Source: Linanthus parryae (Eukaryota; Streptophyta; Magnoliopsida; Ericales; Polemoniaceae). Taken from it: a DNA stretch of 64,000 nt. Below the pieces are notes generated by a model. It saw only the letters and a list, made by a program, of their open reading frames with translations. It did not search any database and had not been told where the DNA came from. The DNA is taken from positions 22,813,001 to 22,877,000 of the forward strand of contig JALGPY010000003.1 of assembly GCA_023055425.1 (NCBI GenBank). The letters run 5' to 3'. Shown here one piece after another: positions 1 through 11,508 of this stretch (its first letter is position 1; every line of letters begins with the position of its first letter). The position numbers and the translations under genes were made by a program.

Positions 1-1534
1 CAAAGTTCTTTGTCTTGAATGAGCTTCTTGTTTGTTTACCTTGTACACATGCCTTGCAGACCTCATCATCTGAATTTTTTTTTGATGGTAATCCACTTAC
101 CAAATCCTTTGAGATGAGTTTATTCAAGGTATGTATGCTAATATGCCCAAGCTTTCTATGCCAAAGCTTTGAATCTTCCTTCAAGGCCTTGAGGCATTTT
201 AACTTGTCACCTGCAACACAATACTACCTATACCAATAATATTGCATTTTGCTTTATCACCAAGTGTAATTGTTCCTCAAGATTTTTCTGTAAGCTCAGT
301 AAAGAGAGATTTCTTTCCACTCATATATCTGGAACAACCACTGTCTAATATCCATTTATGATCTTTCAAGGCCTTGGTGACATCCATTTCCTCAACATGT
401 CTGTCTGATGACTTTTCTTCATCATGTTTAGCCATGAAGAACAAATTTGCTTGATCTTCTTCTGTGTCTGAATCACTTGATGAATCAGAATCACTCCAAG
501 AGGCCATCCTGGCTTTCTTTCTTCTGTTGTCACTGTCTTTCTTTTGAAAGTTCATGTTCTTCTTATTTTGTGGACAATCTCTACTAAATGATCTGCATCA
601 CCACATTCAAAACAATTCATTACTTTAGTTTTATGTAACTGTGGTGAAGACTTACCTTTGTAGTCCTTGCTGCTTGAAGGTCTTGATCTCTCTCTGTTGT
701 AGTCCCTGTTACCAGACTTTCTTTTCTTCTTGAGAATCATGGCCAAGGCCTTGGAGATCAATGCTAAAGCCTCTTCATCATCATGCTCATCTTCAGTCTT
801 AAGGCTTTGAGATTTTTCATTGTCTTTATCCTTGAGTGCTAAGTTCTTGATGTTTTCACTCAGATCAACTTCTACATCTTTCATAGACATTTGATGAGTG
901 AGCAGCTTTCCTTGTAGATCATCTAGCTGAAGAAGACTTAAATCCTGAGCTTTCTCAATAGCTGTTGTCTTTGGCACCCACTTGGCCTTTGGCAAGCTCC
1001 TCAGAATTTTCTGACATTTTCCTCATTTGAAAACTTCTTTCCCAATGGCTCCAGATTATTCACCACATCAGTGAATCTTTTGAACATCTCCTTGATGGTC
1101 TCATCTGAGTTCATCTTGAACAGCTCATATTGCCTCAGAAGTATGTTAATCTTGGTCTATTTAACCTGGCTTGTTCCTTCATATGTCACAACCAGTTTGT
1201 CCCATACTTCTTTGGCACTTTTGCAATTTGACACTCTGTTGAACTCATCTGCATTAAGAGCACAATATAACAGATTCATAGCCTTGTAATTTTTTGATAC
1301 CTTTTCTAGTTCAGTAACTGAGAGATTTTCCTCAGACTTGATGCATCTAACTCCATCTATGGTAGTGTAATACTCATGAGGACCATTCTGAACTATTGAC
1401 CACAGTTCCATGTCTTGATCTATGATGAACATCTTCATCAATGCCTTCCAGTGCATGAAGTTATCACCACAGAACAATGGAGGTCTGTTTGCTGCCCTTC
1501 CTTGTGAGAATTCACCATCTCCTACATTACTCAT
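1..1534 (-). pseudogene. Decayed Copia retrotransposon gag-protease region, running off the left edge
   Basis: Read on the minus strand, the sequence starts at an ATG at 1534 and gives a Copia-type gag (UBN2-like: 'NFMHWKALMKMFI', later 'AKEVWDKLVVTYEGT'). A zinc knuckle follows near 580-620 (CFECGDADH, last positions degenerate), then an aspartic protease core near 320-350 (WILDSGCSRYMSG). An in-frame TAG near 1155, a frameshift near 1000 and another near 560 break the frame, so no full gag-pol is made. Integrase and reverse transcriptase would lie left of position 1. The PBS and LTR at 1571-2955 belong to the same element. Gag packages the RNA and protease matures the polyprotein; that is family knowledge. 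The element assignment is firm, the exact break positions less so. Confidence 0.85.
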
Positions 1535-2923
1535 AGTCACAAGATTGTTAAATCTATATTAGTGACCCAAGCTCTGATACCAATTGAAACTTTGTAATGT
1601 TGACTAAATACAGGATCAAAATACTCTAGAAGCGGGGGGGGGGGGGGGGTTATATAGAGTATGGAAACTTTTTTGCTAAACACAAATTTTAACTAAGTAA
1701 CTATGTGAGAAACTCAAATCTCAAGGCCTTAAGATTTTAGAAAACTAGTCAGAAACTTTCTAAGGCAAAACAGAAAGGTTCAAGGCCTTGAACTACCACC
1801 AGTTCTGAACAGTTTGTAAACCCTAGTTTGGTTTGAGTTACTTGAAACAGAAAATAACAAAACAGTAAAGTAAAGAACACAAGGCAAACACTTCTTATTA
1901 CTCACACAGAAACAACCTAGATCTCCAAGCCTAAGTGAATTCCCTTACACCTATACAACTTGTGGTCTCAAACCTATCTAGTACCAGCTACTGACTGTAA
2001 AGCTAACAAGAACCTCTTCTTGTTCACTTGAACAACCAACCACTAGGTTTAGTGAGGTTTTAGATATACAAAAGATAAGCAGATTACAAAAAAGAAGAAG
2101 AACACAATAGAAGAGTAAGCTTGTGAAGGCCTGGATGTGTTCTTCTGAAAACTGGAATGATTGATTTTCTGAAAGCTGTAATTGAAGCCTGAATGTATGT
2201 GTGTTTGAATGTCTGGTCTTCCACGAATTTTCCACACCTCTCTCAGTTCTCTGCAAGCTCCTCTTTCTTTCAAAATTCAAACCAGCCTTTTATCCACTCA
2301 CTGCAACTGAATGAGAGATTTTAGGATCTTAGTTCCTGCAAATCCTCATCCTTTCCAACTACAATTCAAACAGCTTCGAGTAGATATCCGTTGGAGTTTG
2401 TTGAGATTGCACTTGCACGTTTAACAAACCTACAACAACATAGCAACAAAAATCCAGAAATATAACAGCACTAAGTCTGTTTGGATTTCCAGTTTCTGAA
2501 TAAAAACTGAATGAGTGAATAAAACAATAATCTGATTAACTTCTGAAACATAGAACTCATGATAAACTAGTTTAAGACTCTTAGAAGTCAATAAACAATC
2601 AAAATAATAAAGATCAAACCCTGCAAGAAAGAATCAAATTAGTTATGTAAAGCTGTCAGCAACTCAAGGCACATCTCAAGGCCTTGAAGCTGTGAACATG
2701 CTTCACAGTCTTTCAATGTTGAGACCAGAAATCTTTGATTCCCTCTGATCAGGATATCTGCAAATGTGTTAGATGTAAAAACAATATATAACATAGATAA
2801 TTGCAGCAAATCTCTGATCTTAATCCTCAGATATACAACCTGCAACACAAGATTGTTAGAGCATTCATCATAATAAAGCTACTCTCAAGGCATTGAAGCT
2901 CTGATCAGTATCTCAAGGCCTTG
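182..2923. repeat. Dispersed palindrome CAAGGCCTTG within the Copia element
   Basis: Exact copies of this 10-bp palindrome start at 182, 367, 744, 1781, 2677 and 2914; one-mismatch copies start at 1722 and 2886. They lie in gag-pro coding DNA (as Lys-Ala-Leu codons) and in the LTR side. I noticed no copy elsewhere in the window. The purpose is unknown. Confidence 0.8.
1571..1582 (-). other. Copia primer binding site (initiator tRNA-Met type)
   Basis: The minus strand reads TGGTATCAGAGC, the usual plant Copia primer site complementary to initiator methionine tRNA. It sits 2 nt from the inner LTR end (TTTCA, plus-strand TGAAAC at 1585) and upstream of the gag ATG at 1534, as expected for a minus-strand element. 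Confidence 0.9.
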
Positions 2924-2955
2924 GAGCCTTAGAAATACTTTGTCTTTGTCTTTCA
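1585..2955 (-). mobile_element. 5' LTR of the Copia element (outer boundary uncertain)
   Basis: The inner end (TTTCA on the minus strand) directly abuts the PBS. A TATA-like CTCTATATAA at 1650-1659 lies about 65-75 bp before the LTR end, next to a run of 16 G (1634-1649) flanked by 8-bp inverted arms (1621-1628 and 1655-1662). I could not find the second LTR or a target duplication, so the outer end near 2955 is a guess. It rests on the last CAAGGCCTTG motif and a TTTCA end there. Confidence 0.5.
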
Positions 2956-3635
2956 TCACTCAAAACAGTTACTTCTCAAAACACACTTAGAAGTCTTTGA
3001 GTCAGCAATTGTGTCATACATGTTAACGATCTATTTGACATATTTGATTCCAAGACGACAGTAAATATGTTTGTAACTAGGGAAGAAATCGTGGGTGAGG
3101 GCGTTAGACCAGACACTACAAGAACCAAATTTGCCAAATAGAAGTGTCACCCGAGTCTCCACATATATTACAACCCGAGTATTTTGCTGGTTATGACATT
3201 ACCAATGACCATGCAAGTCAAAATGAGTTATTGAGGGATGACTCTAATCTGTTGACATTGGTGGCATAGGTAACGATGTCAACGAGGGAGCCATGTGCTT
3301 GTCCAACCTTCCTTTTGCTAGAGTACCTAGGGAACATCCTATATTCGAGCCAGTTAGCGGTGTAGTGTGTAGTAATCAGAGGCCATACGGTCTTTCTCTG
3401 GAAATTGGACAAATCTTTGATCATCCCGATACGCTTATTTCCATTGTTAGAACAGCAACAAGCGATCACTGCAGTAAGCTCGACCCCTCTTCGGATATGG
3501 AGCCGACATTAGAGAAGCAGTTGGCACGTCTTTTTTTAAGATCGCTCTGTTCGCGGACACCTTAGTCCATTCAGGGTGAAGCTACATAGTTGGTTTAGCC
3601 ACTTCGTACACAACGTAGCTTTGCCAATACCATTC
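2956..3635. other. Gene-free stretch between Copia LTR and DUF1985-type pseudogene
   Basis: No recognisable coding region. A CACTACAAGAACC string at 3114-3126 resembles a CACTA transposon end, but no matching opposite end was seen. The part near 3290-3635 may be decayed downstream sequence of the minus-strand pseudogene. Confidence 0.4.
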
Positions 3636-4579
3636 TTACATTTCCGCAACAGAAGGAACAAGAATCGGCCGGACTTCACTAATCTTCCTCCACAAGCTCA
3701 TGGTGAATCCGTAGTCGTTGTTGGCTTCCTTCCATTTCCAACTAATGACATGTGGCATTGCATCCCCGGGAATCTTCTCTCCATACACTACAACAAGCTC
3801 AGGAACTGCCTCGCACATCCAACCAATAATCTGGGGAAAAAGATTCATGCTATACTTCAATCTACCGTGTTTGTCCCTCGATGCTTCCAAGCCTTGTACT
3901 TTATCATTTTCATGAAGTCGTCACAAAAAAATGATCACCACGCAAAATTGTTCGCGTGATCAAGGGTCTCTAACAAGCTAAACAACGACATAGGAAATGC
4001 AGGCTTGTTTGCTTTGCTCTACATAAGTCGTGCGATCTGCGCCACAATCAAAAACCTTGTATAGTCTAACAGTGTTGCCGGATCCAGTTCAACGTTTGTT
4101 TTCTCCGTATTCCAGGCGTCTAGTTGCATATCAATCTGTCGAACAGAAAAATTGTTTGCTTTCTTGTGATTCGTAAATATCTTGCATGCCCATTCAAATT
4201 TAGCTTCTTGATCTTCTACCTGTTTTTCCGTACACTTGCTAGAATCCATATTCAACCCCGACAATAAAACAAACTCCTGCATTCCGAACCGCCCAACCAT
4301 CTCGTTAATATTGAACCAAACCTCATTGTGGTTTTCATCACGATTGAGCTTCGAGTGTTGGAATATGTTCAAGATATTGCTCGGGAATGTAACTTCCGTG
4401 CAAGGGATGTCTAGTAGCCACTTCATCTTTGGAAACTCTTGCTCAATTACCTTCCTCACATCCGGTCGCAACCTACTCAAAGTATGAGCATAGTCTCTCA
4501 AGGTAAATCGAGAGTTAGAATTTGCTCTGATTATCTCACCGTGAAACAACGGACCGGGTACCCCACCAAGAGTTGACAA
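3636..4579 (-). pseudogene. Broken DUF1985-type gene (transposon-associated plant family)
   Basis: On the minus strand, 4579-4019 reads as one 186-residue segment with the layout of the plant DUF1985 domain: 'FHGEIIRANSNSRFTLRDYA', then 'NEVWFNINEMVGRFGMQEF' and 'VLLSGLNM'. The frame then stops at TAG. The neighbouring frame continues (PAFPMSLFSLLETLDHANNF) to a stop near 3956, and 3890-3636 resumes with 'FPQIIGWMCEAVPELVVVYG' and 'VISWKWKEANNDYG', which fits the next part of such proteins. At least two frame breaks make it a pseudogene. DUF1985 proteins often carry a C-terminal Ulp1/C48 protease and spread inside Mutator-like elements; no Ulp1 part or element ends were found. A possible first exon is at 5465-5733. 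Its molecular role is unknown. Confidence 0.6.
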
Positions 4580-4794
4580 CTTAATTATATGTTCCTAAAA
4601 TACAATGACACATTGTTATTACAAGTTAATAGTCTTAAAGGGGAGCGAATAATATCTTATGAATTTTCCCAAGTGTTTATTTCTTTGAACGTGTTGTTTT
4701 TTTGGTCACATGGTGTTTTTTTCGTCAATCCGTCACAATATGTGTTTATTTCGTCACAACTTTATCTGAAGTTTTAGGACATCAAGTGAATTTC

Positions 4795-5275
4795 CGAAAA
4801 CTTTAACTTTTCATCAAACTTCATGTGATGAATAAAATGATGTTTTGACAAAAAAGTGACTTTTTCGTCAGAACTTCACTGCTTTTCTCAAATGATGTTC
4901 TGACGAAAAGATTGACGTTCTGATGAGAACTTCAATTTTTTCCTCAGAACTTCAATTGAGGAAACAAGTGAAGTTTTGATGAAAAAAAGTGATTTTTTCG
5001 TCAAAACTTCACTGCTTTTCTCAACTGAAGTTTTGACGGAAAAATTGACGTTCTGATGAGAACTTCAATTTTTTCCTCGGAACTTCAATTGAGGAAACAA
5101 GTAAAGTTATGATGAAAAAATATTTTTTTTTTTATCAAAACTTCACTTGTTTCCTAAACTGAAGTTCTGATGAAAAAAGTGACGTTCTGATGAGAACTTC
5201 AATTTTTTTCCTCAAAACTTCAATTGATGAGGAAACAAGTGAAGTTCTGACGGAAAAATAAATTTTTTGTCAAAA
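4795..5275. repeat. Tandem repeat, period about 133 bp, with internal inverted motifs
   Basis: The phrase GACGTTCTGATGAGAACTTC recurs at 4914, 5047 and 5181, giving a period of 133-134 bp and about 3.5 imperfect copies. Each unit holds GTCARAACTTCA and its reverse complement TGAAGTTYTGAC, so the array can fold within one strand. It lies between the DUF1985-type segment and its possible first exon, so it would be intronic if that gene model is right. It could also be transposon subterminal sequence. Confidence 0.8.
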
Positions 5276-5464
5276 ACGTCAATTGAATCGTCGATTAAAT
5301 CAAGAGCCTTTTCAGCTCAAAGGTCGGATACCAATTCATCACTTCATTTTGTTTTTCATCACTTTGAGAATTGACGAACTAGGGTATCACACCCAAAACG
5401 TCAATTCCCAAATTGACGATTTCGGCAACTCTTACATTCAACAACAACATACAAACACAGATCA

Positions 5465-5733
5465 AACATGAAAAAAATTGAGTCTTTCACCAACCTCTGG
5501 GGTAACCGGATTGATCGATGGTGGCGGAGTAGGGGTGGGAGCAGCGGAGCCAACGGCGGCTGCGATAGCCTCCACGACGGCAACGGGGTGGGATTGACTG
5601 TGTGGATAGCATCCACGACAGGGATGGGTGACGGAGCACCCATGGAGGGAGTGCTGGTGATGGTGGCGGCGCTGGTGGAGATGAGAGTGGCATTGGTGGA
5701 GGCGGCCATGGAAGAAGAAGAGGAAGAAGCCAT
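5465..5733 (-). CDS. Possible first exon of the minus-strand DUF1985-type gene (uncertain)
   Basis: A minus-strand ATG at 5733 opens a frame rich in Ser, Thr, Ala and Pro (MASSSSSSMAASTNATLIST). An overlapping frame reads AVVEAIAAAVGSAAPTPTPP and ends in GERLNFFHV. A candidate splice donor (AGAG|GTTGGT) is near 5495, and a candidate acceptor (TTTTAG|GA) near 4600 would join it to the DUF1985-type segment. No domain is recognisable, and low-complexity composition alone could give such frames. It may simply be GC-rich leader sequence. Confidence 0.25.
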
Positions 5734-6480
5734 GAGAGAGGGACGGTTGAGAGAGATGGGTTTTCAAATTGAATTCCCGTGTGCATCTCCAAGAGTGATA
5801 TGCAATTGTAATGTAAATAATACATAAAATTGTGTTTTGCATTTTGCATAATACATAAAAGTTATGCAAAATCTTATTTTATATTTATTTTTTCACTCAA
5901 AACACGTACAAGTAATGAATTGTGAATGAGAGAGAAAAAGAAATTGTAGGAAATTGGTATCATCATGTAGAAAATGTAGGAGGAAAATAAGGAGAAAAAA
6001 TAGGAAACATGTCTAAATTTTTTTGCAGAACCAAGTATCCTCGCCAGGTTTGGCGAGACTTTTGCATGTTCTGTATTTTGCCTCCCAGTGTGCATTACCT
6101 GTTGGAGTCTATTCTTTTACGAAATCCTTCATATTTTGTATAAAAAATTCTTTTGCATGATCTATTGGAGATGTCCGAGAGAGAGAAATATTGGTTTTAA
6201 TAGGTTGTTTTGTTCTAAAAATAACTAAAAATTAATTATCGTTAATTTTTATTTTAATATCCCATCAAGCAACAAATCAAGTCAATCATTAAATGGTTTG
6301 CAAAAAAAAAAAAAAAAAGTCAATCATTAAATGAAAAGTCACCGAGATTATAAATCAAAAAACCATTCCTGACGTGGTTCATTGCCCAATTTTTTTTTCT
6401 GCACAGAGAGAACAAAACCCCAATCGAGCTGAGCGTGAAGAGGAGGCAGGGGAAGTGACGGTGAAGACGACGACGAGGAG
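5734..6480. other. AT-rich upstream region of F-box 1
   Basis: No coding signal. It holds A-rich and T-rich runs, for example at 6302-6318. The last 100 bp are an A/G-rich leader directly before the F-box ATG. I cannot fix a TATA box or transcription start. Confidence 0.4.
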
Positions 6481-8543
6481 ATGGCTCAATTTCCGATCGA
6501 CATCGTCGCCGAAATCCTCTCACGCCTCCCTGTGGAACCACTCCTCCGTTTCAGGTGCGTCTCTAAACCCTGGTGCGCTCTAATCGACAGCCCCCATTTC
6601 ATCCAATCGCATCTGAAAACATCAATCGAATCCAAGAACAATCTTACCCTCATACTCACAGATTCTGCCACCCTCTATTCCGTTAGTCTCTATTCTCTTG
6701 ATGTCGCCGCCGTTAAAATCGATCACCCCTTGGAATGCGACGGAACCCAAATCAAAGTTTCGGGTTCCTGCCATGGATTAGTCCTTCTAAGCAACTGGAA
6801 AACTGGAGATGCTTGTATTTGGAACCCCTCCACCAAAAAGCACCAAACTCTACCTTTTACTGGAATTACAAATCATCAGCTAGTGAGTTTCGGTTTAGGC
6901 TACGATAAGGTCAGTGATGACTATAAGGTGGTCAGGATAGCTCAGATTATCAATGACTGTAAGGTCTACAGTCTCAAGTCTAATTCATGGACGACCATTA
7001 AGGATCCCCCTTGTTACATCAAACATTGTCGAGGGATGTTTGCTAATGGTGCTTTACATTGGCTTTCAGCTCCTGAGTCTCCCCGTTCAGTCCGTTGCTG
7101 CATTTGATCTCGCCAATGAGGAGTTTCGACTCCTCCCCTTGCCTCACTTCGGTTATTCAAAATGTCACCTGACTGTCAAGGTGTTGGACGGGTATTTGTG
7201 CTTATCGTGTCCTAACATCGCTAACGACTGTTTTGAGTTGTGGGTTATGAAGGATTATGGAGTGAGGGAGTCATGGACTAACCTGTTTTCGCTCGCACAA
7301 CTAACATATACTAGCCAAGTTCCTTTGGCTTACTCAAAGTTTGGTAGCCAACTTCTTCTGTTGCAAGACGACGCCGACGACAAGGAGAAGCTTGTTTGGT
7401 TTGATCTCTACCGCAATGTAACTGAGGAAATTAAAGTGCGTGGCCTTCCAGATCGTTTTGAATCAATGGTTTGTGTTGAAAGCCTTGTTCCACTTGGTGG
7501 TGGAGCCAGATCTATCGGGAGGAAGAAAGAGGAGAAGAAACAGAAGGAACCGAGAAGAAAGGTACATTAGAAGCTTTTGTTTTCTACTAACTGTCTGCAT
7601 TACATTAGCTTATGATAGCCAGTTCTTATTTTGCACATCAGTTCCTGTGTTGGTGGTCACACTTCATGAAAACGTTGTCTGAAATCCCATCTGGGATATT
7701 GCAGTCTACACCAACCTTCGCATGAGTGGCCCATTCTCCATGTTCTGTTTTCTGCAAATTTAGAGCAAATCCTAATGATTTAGTATTGCTGAAGACTACA
7801 ACGAAGCGTCACAGAATGATGATTTAGTAAGTCATACTTTGTCGTTAGTCATTTGGAAGTATGTCGTCCCATCAATTTTTTCTAAGAAGCCGTCTGTCCA
7901 ATGTCTTATCTAGTCTTTTCTGACATCTTACGATTTCATAATTCTCTTAACTTAAAGTTGATTAAGAATTTGGCAAGTTACTTAATAGAAAATTGGGGTA
8001 TCTGTGGCACTGAAGGAGTCTAAAGCCCCCATGCTTTGTGTTCTTTTTTTGAAAAGGTTGATACTTAATAATAACCAGGGACATAAAGTGAGGTAGGAAG
8101 GCTTAGTGACTTTTAAGTCTTTTCCAAATTTCAATTGTGTACATGGTTTGCTATCTGCTTTTGCTTGCAACAGTCGCAACTTCTGCCATGAGTTTTTTGC
8201 AATAGTCTCGGATTTGTAGGAGTGCATTTAAGTGGACTTCGCCCTTGACAGCTAGATGACATAGTAATGCTTGGTCTCCTGATTTAGAATATTTGGCTCT
8301 GAAATAAACTTGCATTATCCTTTTTTAAGGGGTAACTACTTGCATTATCCTTGTATCTGGAATAAAATTTACCTTCTTTAACTTATATTTTGCATTGAAG
8401 GTTGTGGTCTTCGTTTACATATAGTCTATTTATGCCATGGTCCTTAATCCTCCTTACTATTCACCTTTGATTTTGTTTCTGTTAGACGTGGTTTCCTCTC
8501 AGATGGTTTCAAACTAGGCAAGTCAAACAAGTATGAGACATGA
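6481..8543 (+). pseudogene. F-box 1: F-box/FBA-domain gene with a frameshift, two coding exons
   Basis: The ATG at 6481 opens MAQFPIDIVAEILSRLPVEP, a clear F-box (about residues 1-42, 'LLRFRCVSKPWCALIDS'). FBA-domain signatures follow: CHGLVLL, IWNPSTKKH, GLGYDKVSDDYKVVRI, VYSLKSNSW, GALHW. Near 7085 the reading shifts from frame 1 to frame 2 (VQSVAAFDLANEEFRLLPLP, then 'WVMKDYGVRESWTNLF'), so one indel breaks the gene unless it is a sequence error. Exon 1 ends at a donor at 7561/7562. A short exon at 8486 reads RGFLSDGFKLGKSNKYET then TGA, matching the last exon of F-box 3 and 4, but its phase disagrees with exon 1, hinting at a second indel. A 3' UTR intron (8553-8636) follows. Intact relatives act as SCF substrate receptors. 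Confidence 0.8.
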
Positions 8544-8636
8544 AGTGCCAAGGTAAATCAGTACTTTTTTTTTATATCCTTCTGTTGAAGTGGGTAAATT
8601 GAAACCTTGAAACTGTTTCTCTTGTTCATATCTCAG

Positions 8637-11248
8637 GGAATTGCAGTAAGGTGATAGAGTTGGAGCAAGCTAGGAAGTAAAGAGGTTCGTCAGTAGGGTA
8701 AACCGAATTGAGTGGAAATTATCTCGTTTGTAATCTTTATTACTACATATTTAGCAGCATATCATCTTCCTCTCTACTATTAATTTTCATAATGTGAAAT
8801 ATGAAAACATGGTTGCTGTAGGATCTGTGCTGAGTGATACTCTATGTTACTACATACCTAGTTACTCCCACCACGGTTTGGAACTAATACGCATCTAATG
8901 ATTTGACCTATGTCTGTTCCCTATTACTGCAGTGTTTCAGTTTTATTTTGGGACTCGTCCCTCTCTACTTATTTGGATTTGGATGATATACAAAGTTGTA
9001 CATGGTCTAATGACCAATATCAGGATGTAAGTTGTAGATGAGTTTAGTGTGAAAATTTTAACATGTTCCACATTCTCGGAGCTGTTTGAGCTGCTCCATT
9101 GGCCTCCCCAGTATTGTGGCTATTAGTCTAAATTTCTTAGTATATCGTCGTGTACATATCAAGGAACTCGGCCATATCTTGTGTATAGGAACTAGTGTAA
9201 TACCTCTGCCCAAGGCACTATGTAAATGCCTCTTTCCGAAGGCACTATGTTAGAAGTTGCTGGTTTTTTGGGAATTTTTAGAACATTTTGGGTCATCATA
9301 TTAAATCTGTGAAGTTTACGGATCATAGTGTATTTCACTTAAGTTTGCACGTTAATTCTCAATTTATATATTTTATCATCATGAGATATAAATTATAAGT
9401 TTATGGTTCATATTATGATTTACGACAAAACATAATTACATAGTGTGTCACATAAATTTTGTGGGATCCACACCCCTCTATATCACTACATAGACTACAT
9501 AGATTGTCAACATTGTTCAGGGTTCACAGTATGTTTTTTTTTTTGGAAAAAAAAAAAATTATGTTTTTTCTTTTCTTTTTTCTTTTGATAAAAACAGTAT
9601 GTTTTGTCATCATTCCTATGATTTGTCTATTCTCCTCCATCATCTGATTTGTGTAGTTTCTTGTGCGTGTTTTTCAATCTATTCCACCCGTATCGAAATT
9701 CTACCACATTCTTTCCACCGTGAGAAAAAACTTGTTCTTTTGTTGCCTAGAACTGGCTTACCTTCTAGTATTCATCTGCCTGCATGTGCCCTATCAATCA
9801 CCATAGGTAGTGTTGTTAGTTGTTACCCTTGTTTATATCTCAGGATTATGATGGTGTAGTGCGATAGCAAGCCTTGGCATCTTCTTAAGGGGAAGGAGAA
9901 TTACACGAAAATTTACTTCTCTCTTTCAGCGTAATCCAGTTGCCATGCTATGTTCGGATAAACATGTTTTCCATCTTTCGCAGCTAATCAAATATTTTCC
10001 ATTTCTTTGTACCAAAAGAAAATGATATTTCCATTTCTTGTCCTACAAAACGTCAGAGCTTATGAAGTTTCATCTAGTGCTATTCTTGTAAATTGTGATC
10101 TCACCTCCATGGCTCAATGGTTTTGTGGCATGGGTGCGTTATGTGTGGCGTTGGAGGTGGTATTATCATTTAGCCCAGTGGACATGCCTGAAACTACTTT
10201 TATTTTATGTTAATGTACAAGTTTCGGAAGATTATGTCCATTAAAAATCAGTTTTATATCATCTACTACGTACTATTTGATACCCTTCCATCAAGAACAT
10301 GTAATGATTCTTAGAAACTGGCATCATTCCTTCCATCTCTAATGCACGATCAGATCCATGGTCGAATGAGTCTACAATAAGCTGACTCCAATCCGATTCT
10401 ATTAGTCGCATCAATTATCGAAATCAAACATTTCTAACAACAAAATGTCAAAAATCAAACATAAGTTACAAAAAGCTGCAATAGTAGCCCAGATGAAGTG
10501 CCTTGGAATCTTATAAATGTGTCGAACAATCCTGAATATCTTATCATCCTAGAACCATTCTCATATGTCAAGTTTGTCCTCTGACAGGGCAGTCTTAATT
10601 TTTTTACTTGTTTAATTTAATGCACTATTTTTTGAGAAATTCAAGTGTTCATTCGTTGGAATAAAAATAAGAGTTCACATTTGAACAAGGGTTAATTGCA
10701 TTTTACTCCCCTTTTGGTTAAATGTATGGCGTATGACCACATGTGGTCTCAAATGATGTGAAATACCCCTCTATAGTTTGCTTTATATGAAATTTCTCCC
10801 AACAACAATTGAAAATATGTAATGCAAGCTGAATGTCGATTGAGCATGGGACCTATAGAAGAGGAAAGCCGGTATCGGAGCAGTGGGTCTGAGAGCATAT
10901 GGATCTTCTGCGTCTGGTTCAAAACCCATAAATTTTTGCAACCAATTGATGCAGAAGCTTCATCTCTCCAAGAAAGCTTAGCAATTTCAATAGATTCGGG
11001 ATTCTGAAGTTGGAGATTGAAATGGATGCTTAGATGTGGTCAGCACATGGTAGAGAAAGTAATGACCAAAACTGAAAAGTCTATCTTGGATGTGATGACA
11101 GTAATTGAGGACGGTGGGCAGGAGGGGTGTGAAAACAATAAGCAGAACACTGCTAGCCACTTTCTTCTGTCAACAAGAGATGGCTCTAGCAGTCACAACT
11201 ACACCAGATGATTCCCAACATGTTGTTTAGTTATCTCAAAATTTAATA
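8637..11248. other. 3' UTR of F-box 1 and intergenic region without a gene
   Basis: The first part is the third exon (AGGAAGTAAAGAGGTTCGTC near 8670), which has a counterpart near 35200 behind F-box 2. A short repeat of AAGGCACTATGT occurs near 9213-9250. The rest is AT-rich with short spurious frames; no domain, RNA gene or terminal repeat was recognised. Confidence 0.5.
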
Positions 11249-11508
11249 CTACCTCCGTTTCTTCTCTATCACACCGGTTTGACTTTTACCACTATTCACT
11301 GGGTCACTTTGACCCGATGATTTGGATAGCAAAATGATATAATTTTTTGATAATCTTTTCATTGTGTCGTAGAGTAAAAGTTGCTCTATAACACGGTGAA
11401 AAAATTAGTATGAAATCCCATCATTTTGCTATCCAAATTACCCGGTCAAAGTGACCCAAATACGAGTCAAAAAGTCAAACCGGTGCTATAGAGAAGAAAC
11501 GGAGGTAG
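11249..11508. mobile_element. Stowaway-like MITE, copy 1 (260 bp)
   Basis: The ends are inverted copies (CTACCTCCGTTTCTTCTCTA and its complement), flanked by TA at 11247-11248 and 11509-11510. The imperfect inverted repeat extends far inwards. TA duplication and the CTACCTCCGT terminus are typical of Tc1/mariner-derived Stowaway MITEs. It encodes nothing. A copy of the same length is at 56486-56745. Confidence 0.88.

Noticed and set aside
3114..3126. CACTACAAGAACC as a CACTA transposon end
   Set aside because: No inverted partner, no 3-bp target copy and no subterminal repeats were found nearby; one short match is not enough.
4795..5275. CRISPR-like array
   Set aside because: Units are contiguous 133-bp tandem repeats without unique spacers, in a plant genome.
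5487..5869. Overlapping His/Pro-rich frames on both strands near 5.5-5.8 kb as separate genes
   Set aside because: At most one can be real; they are mutual shadows of a GC-rich, repetitive stretch.
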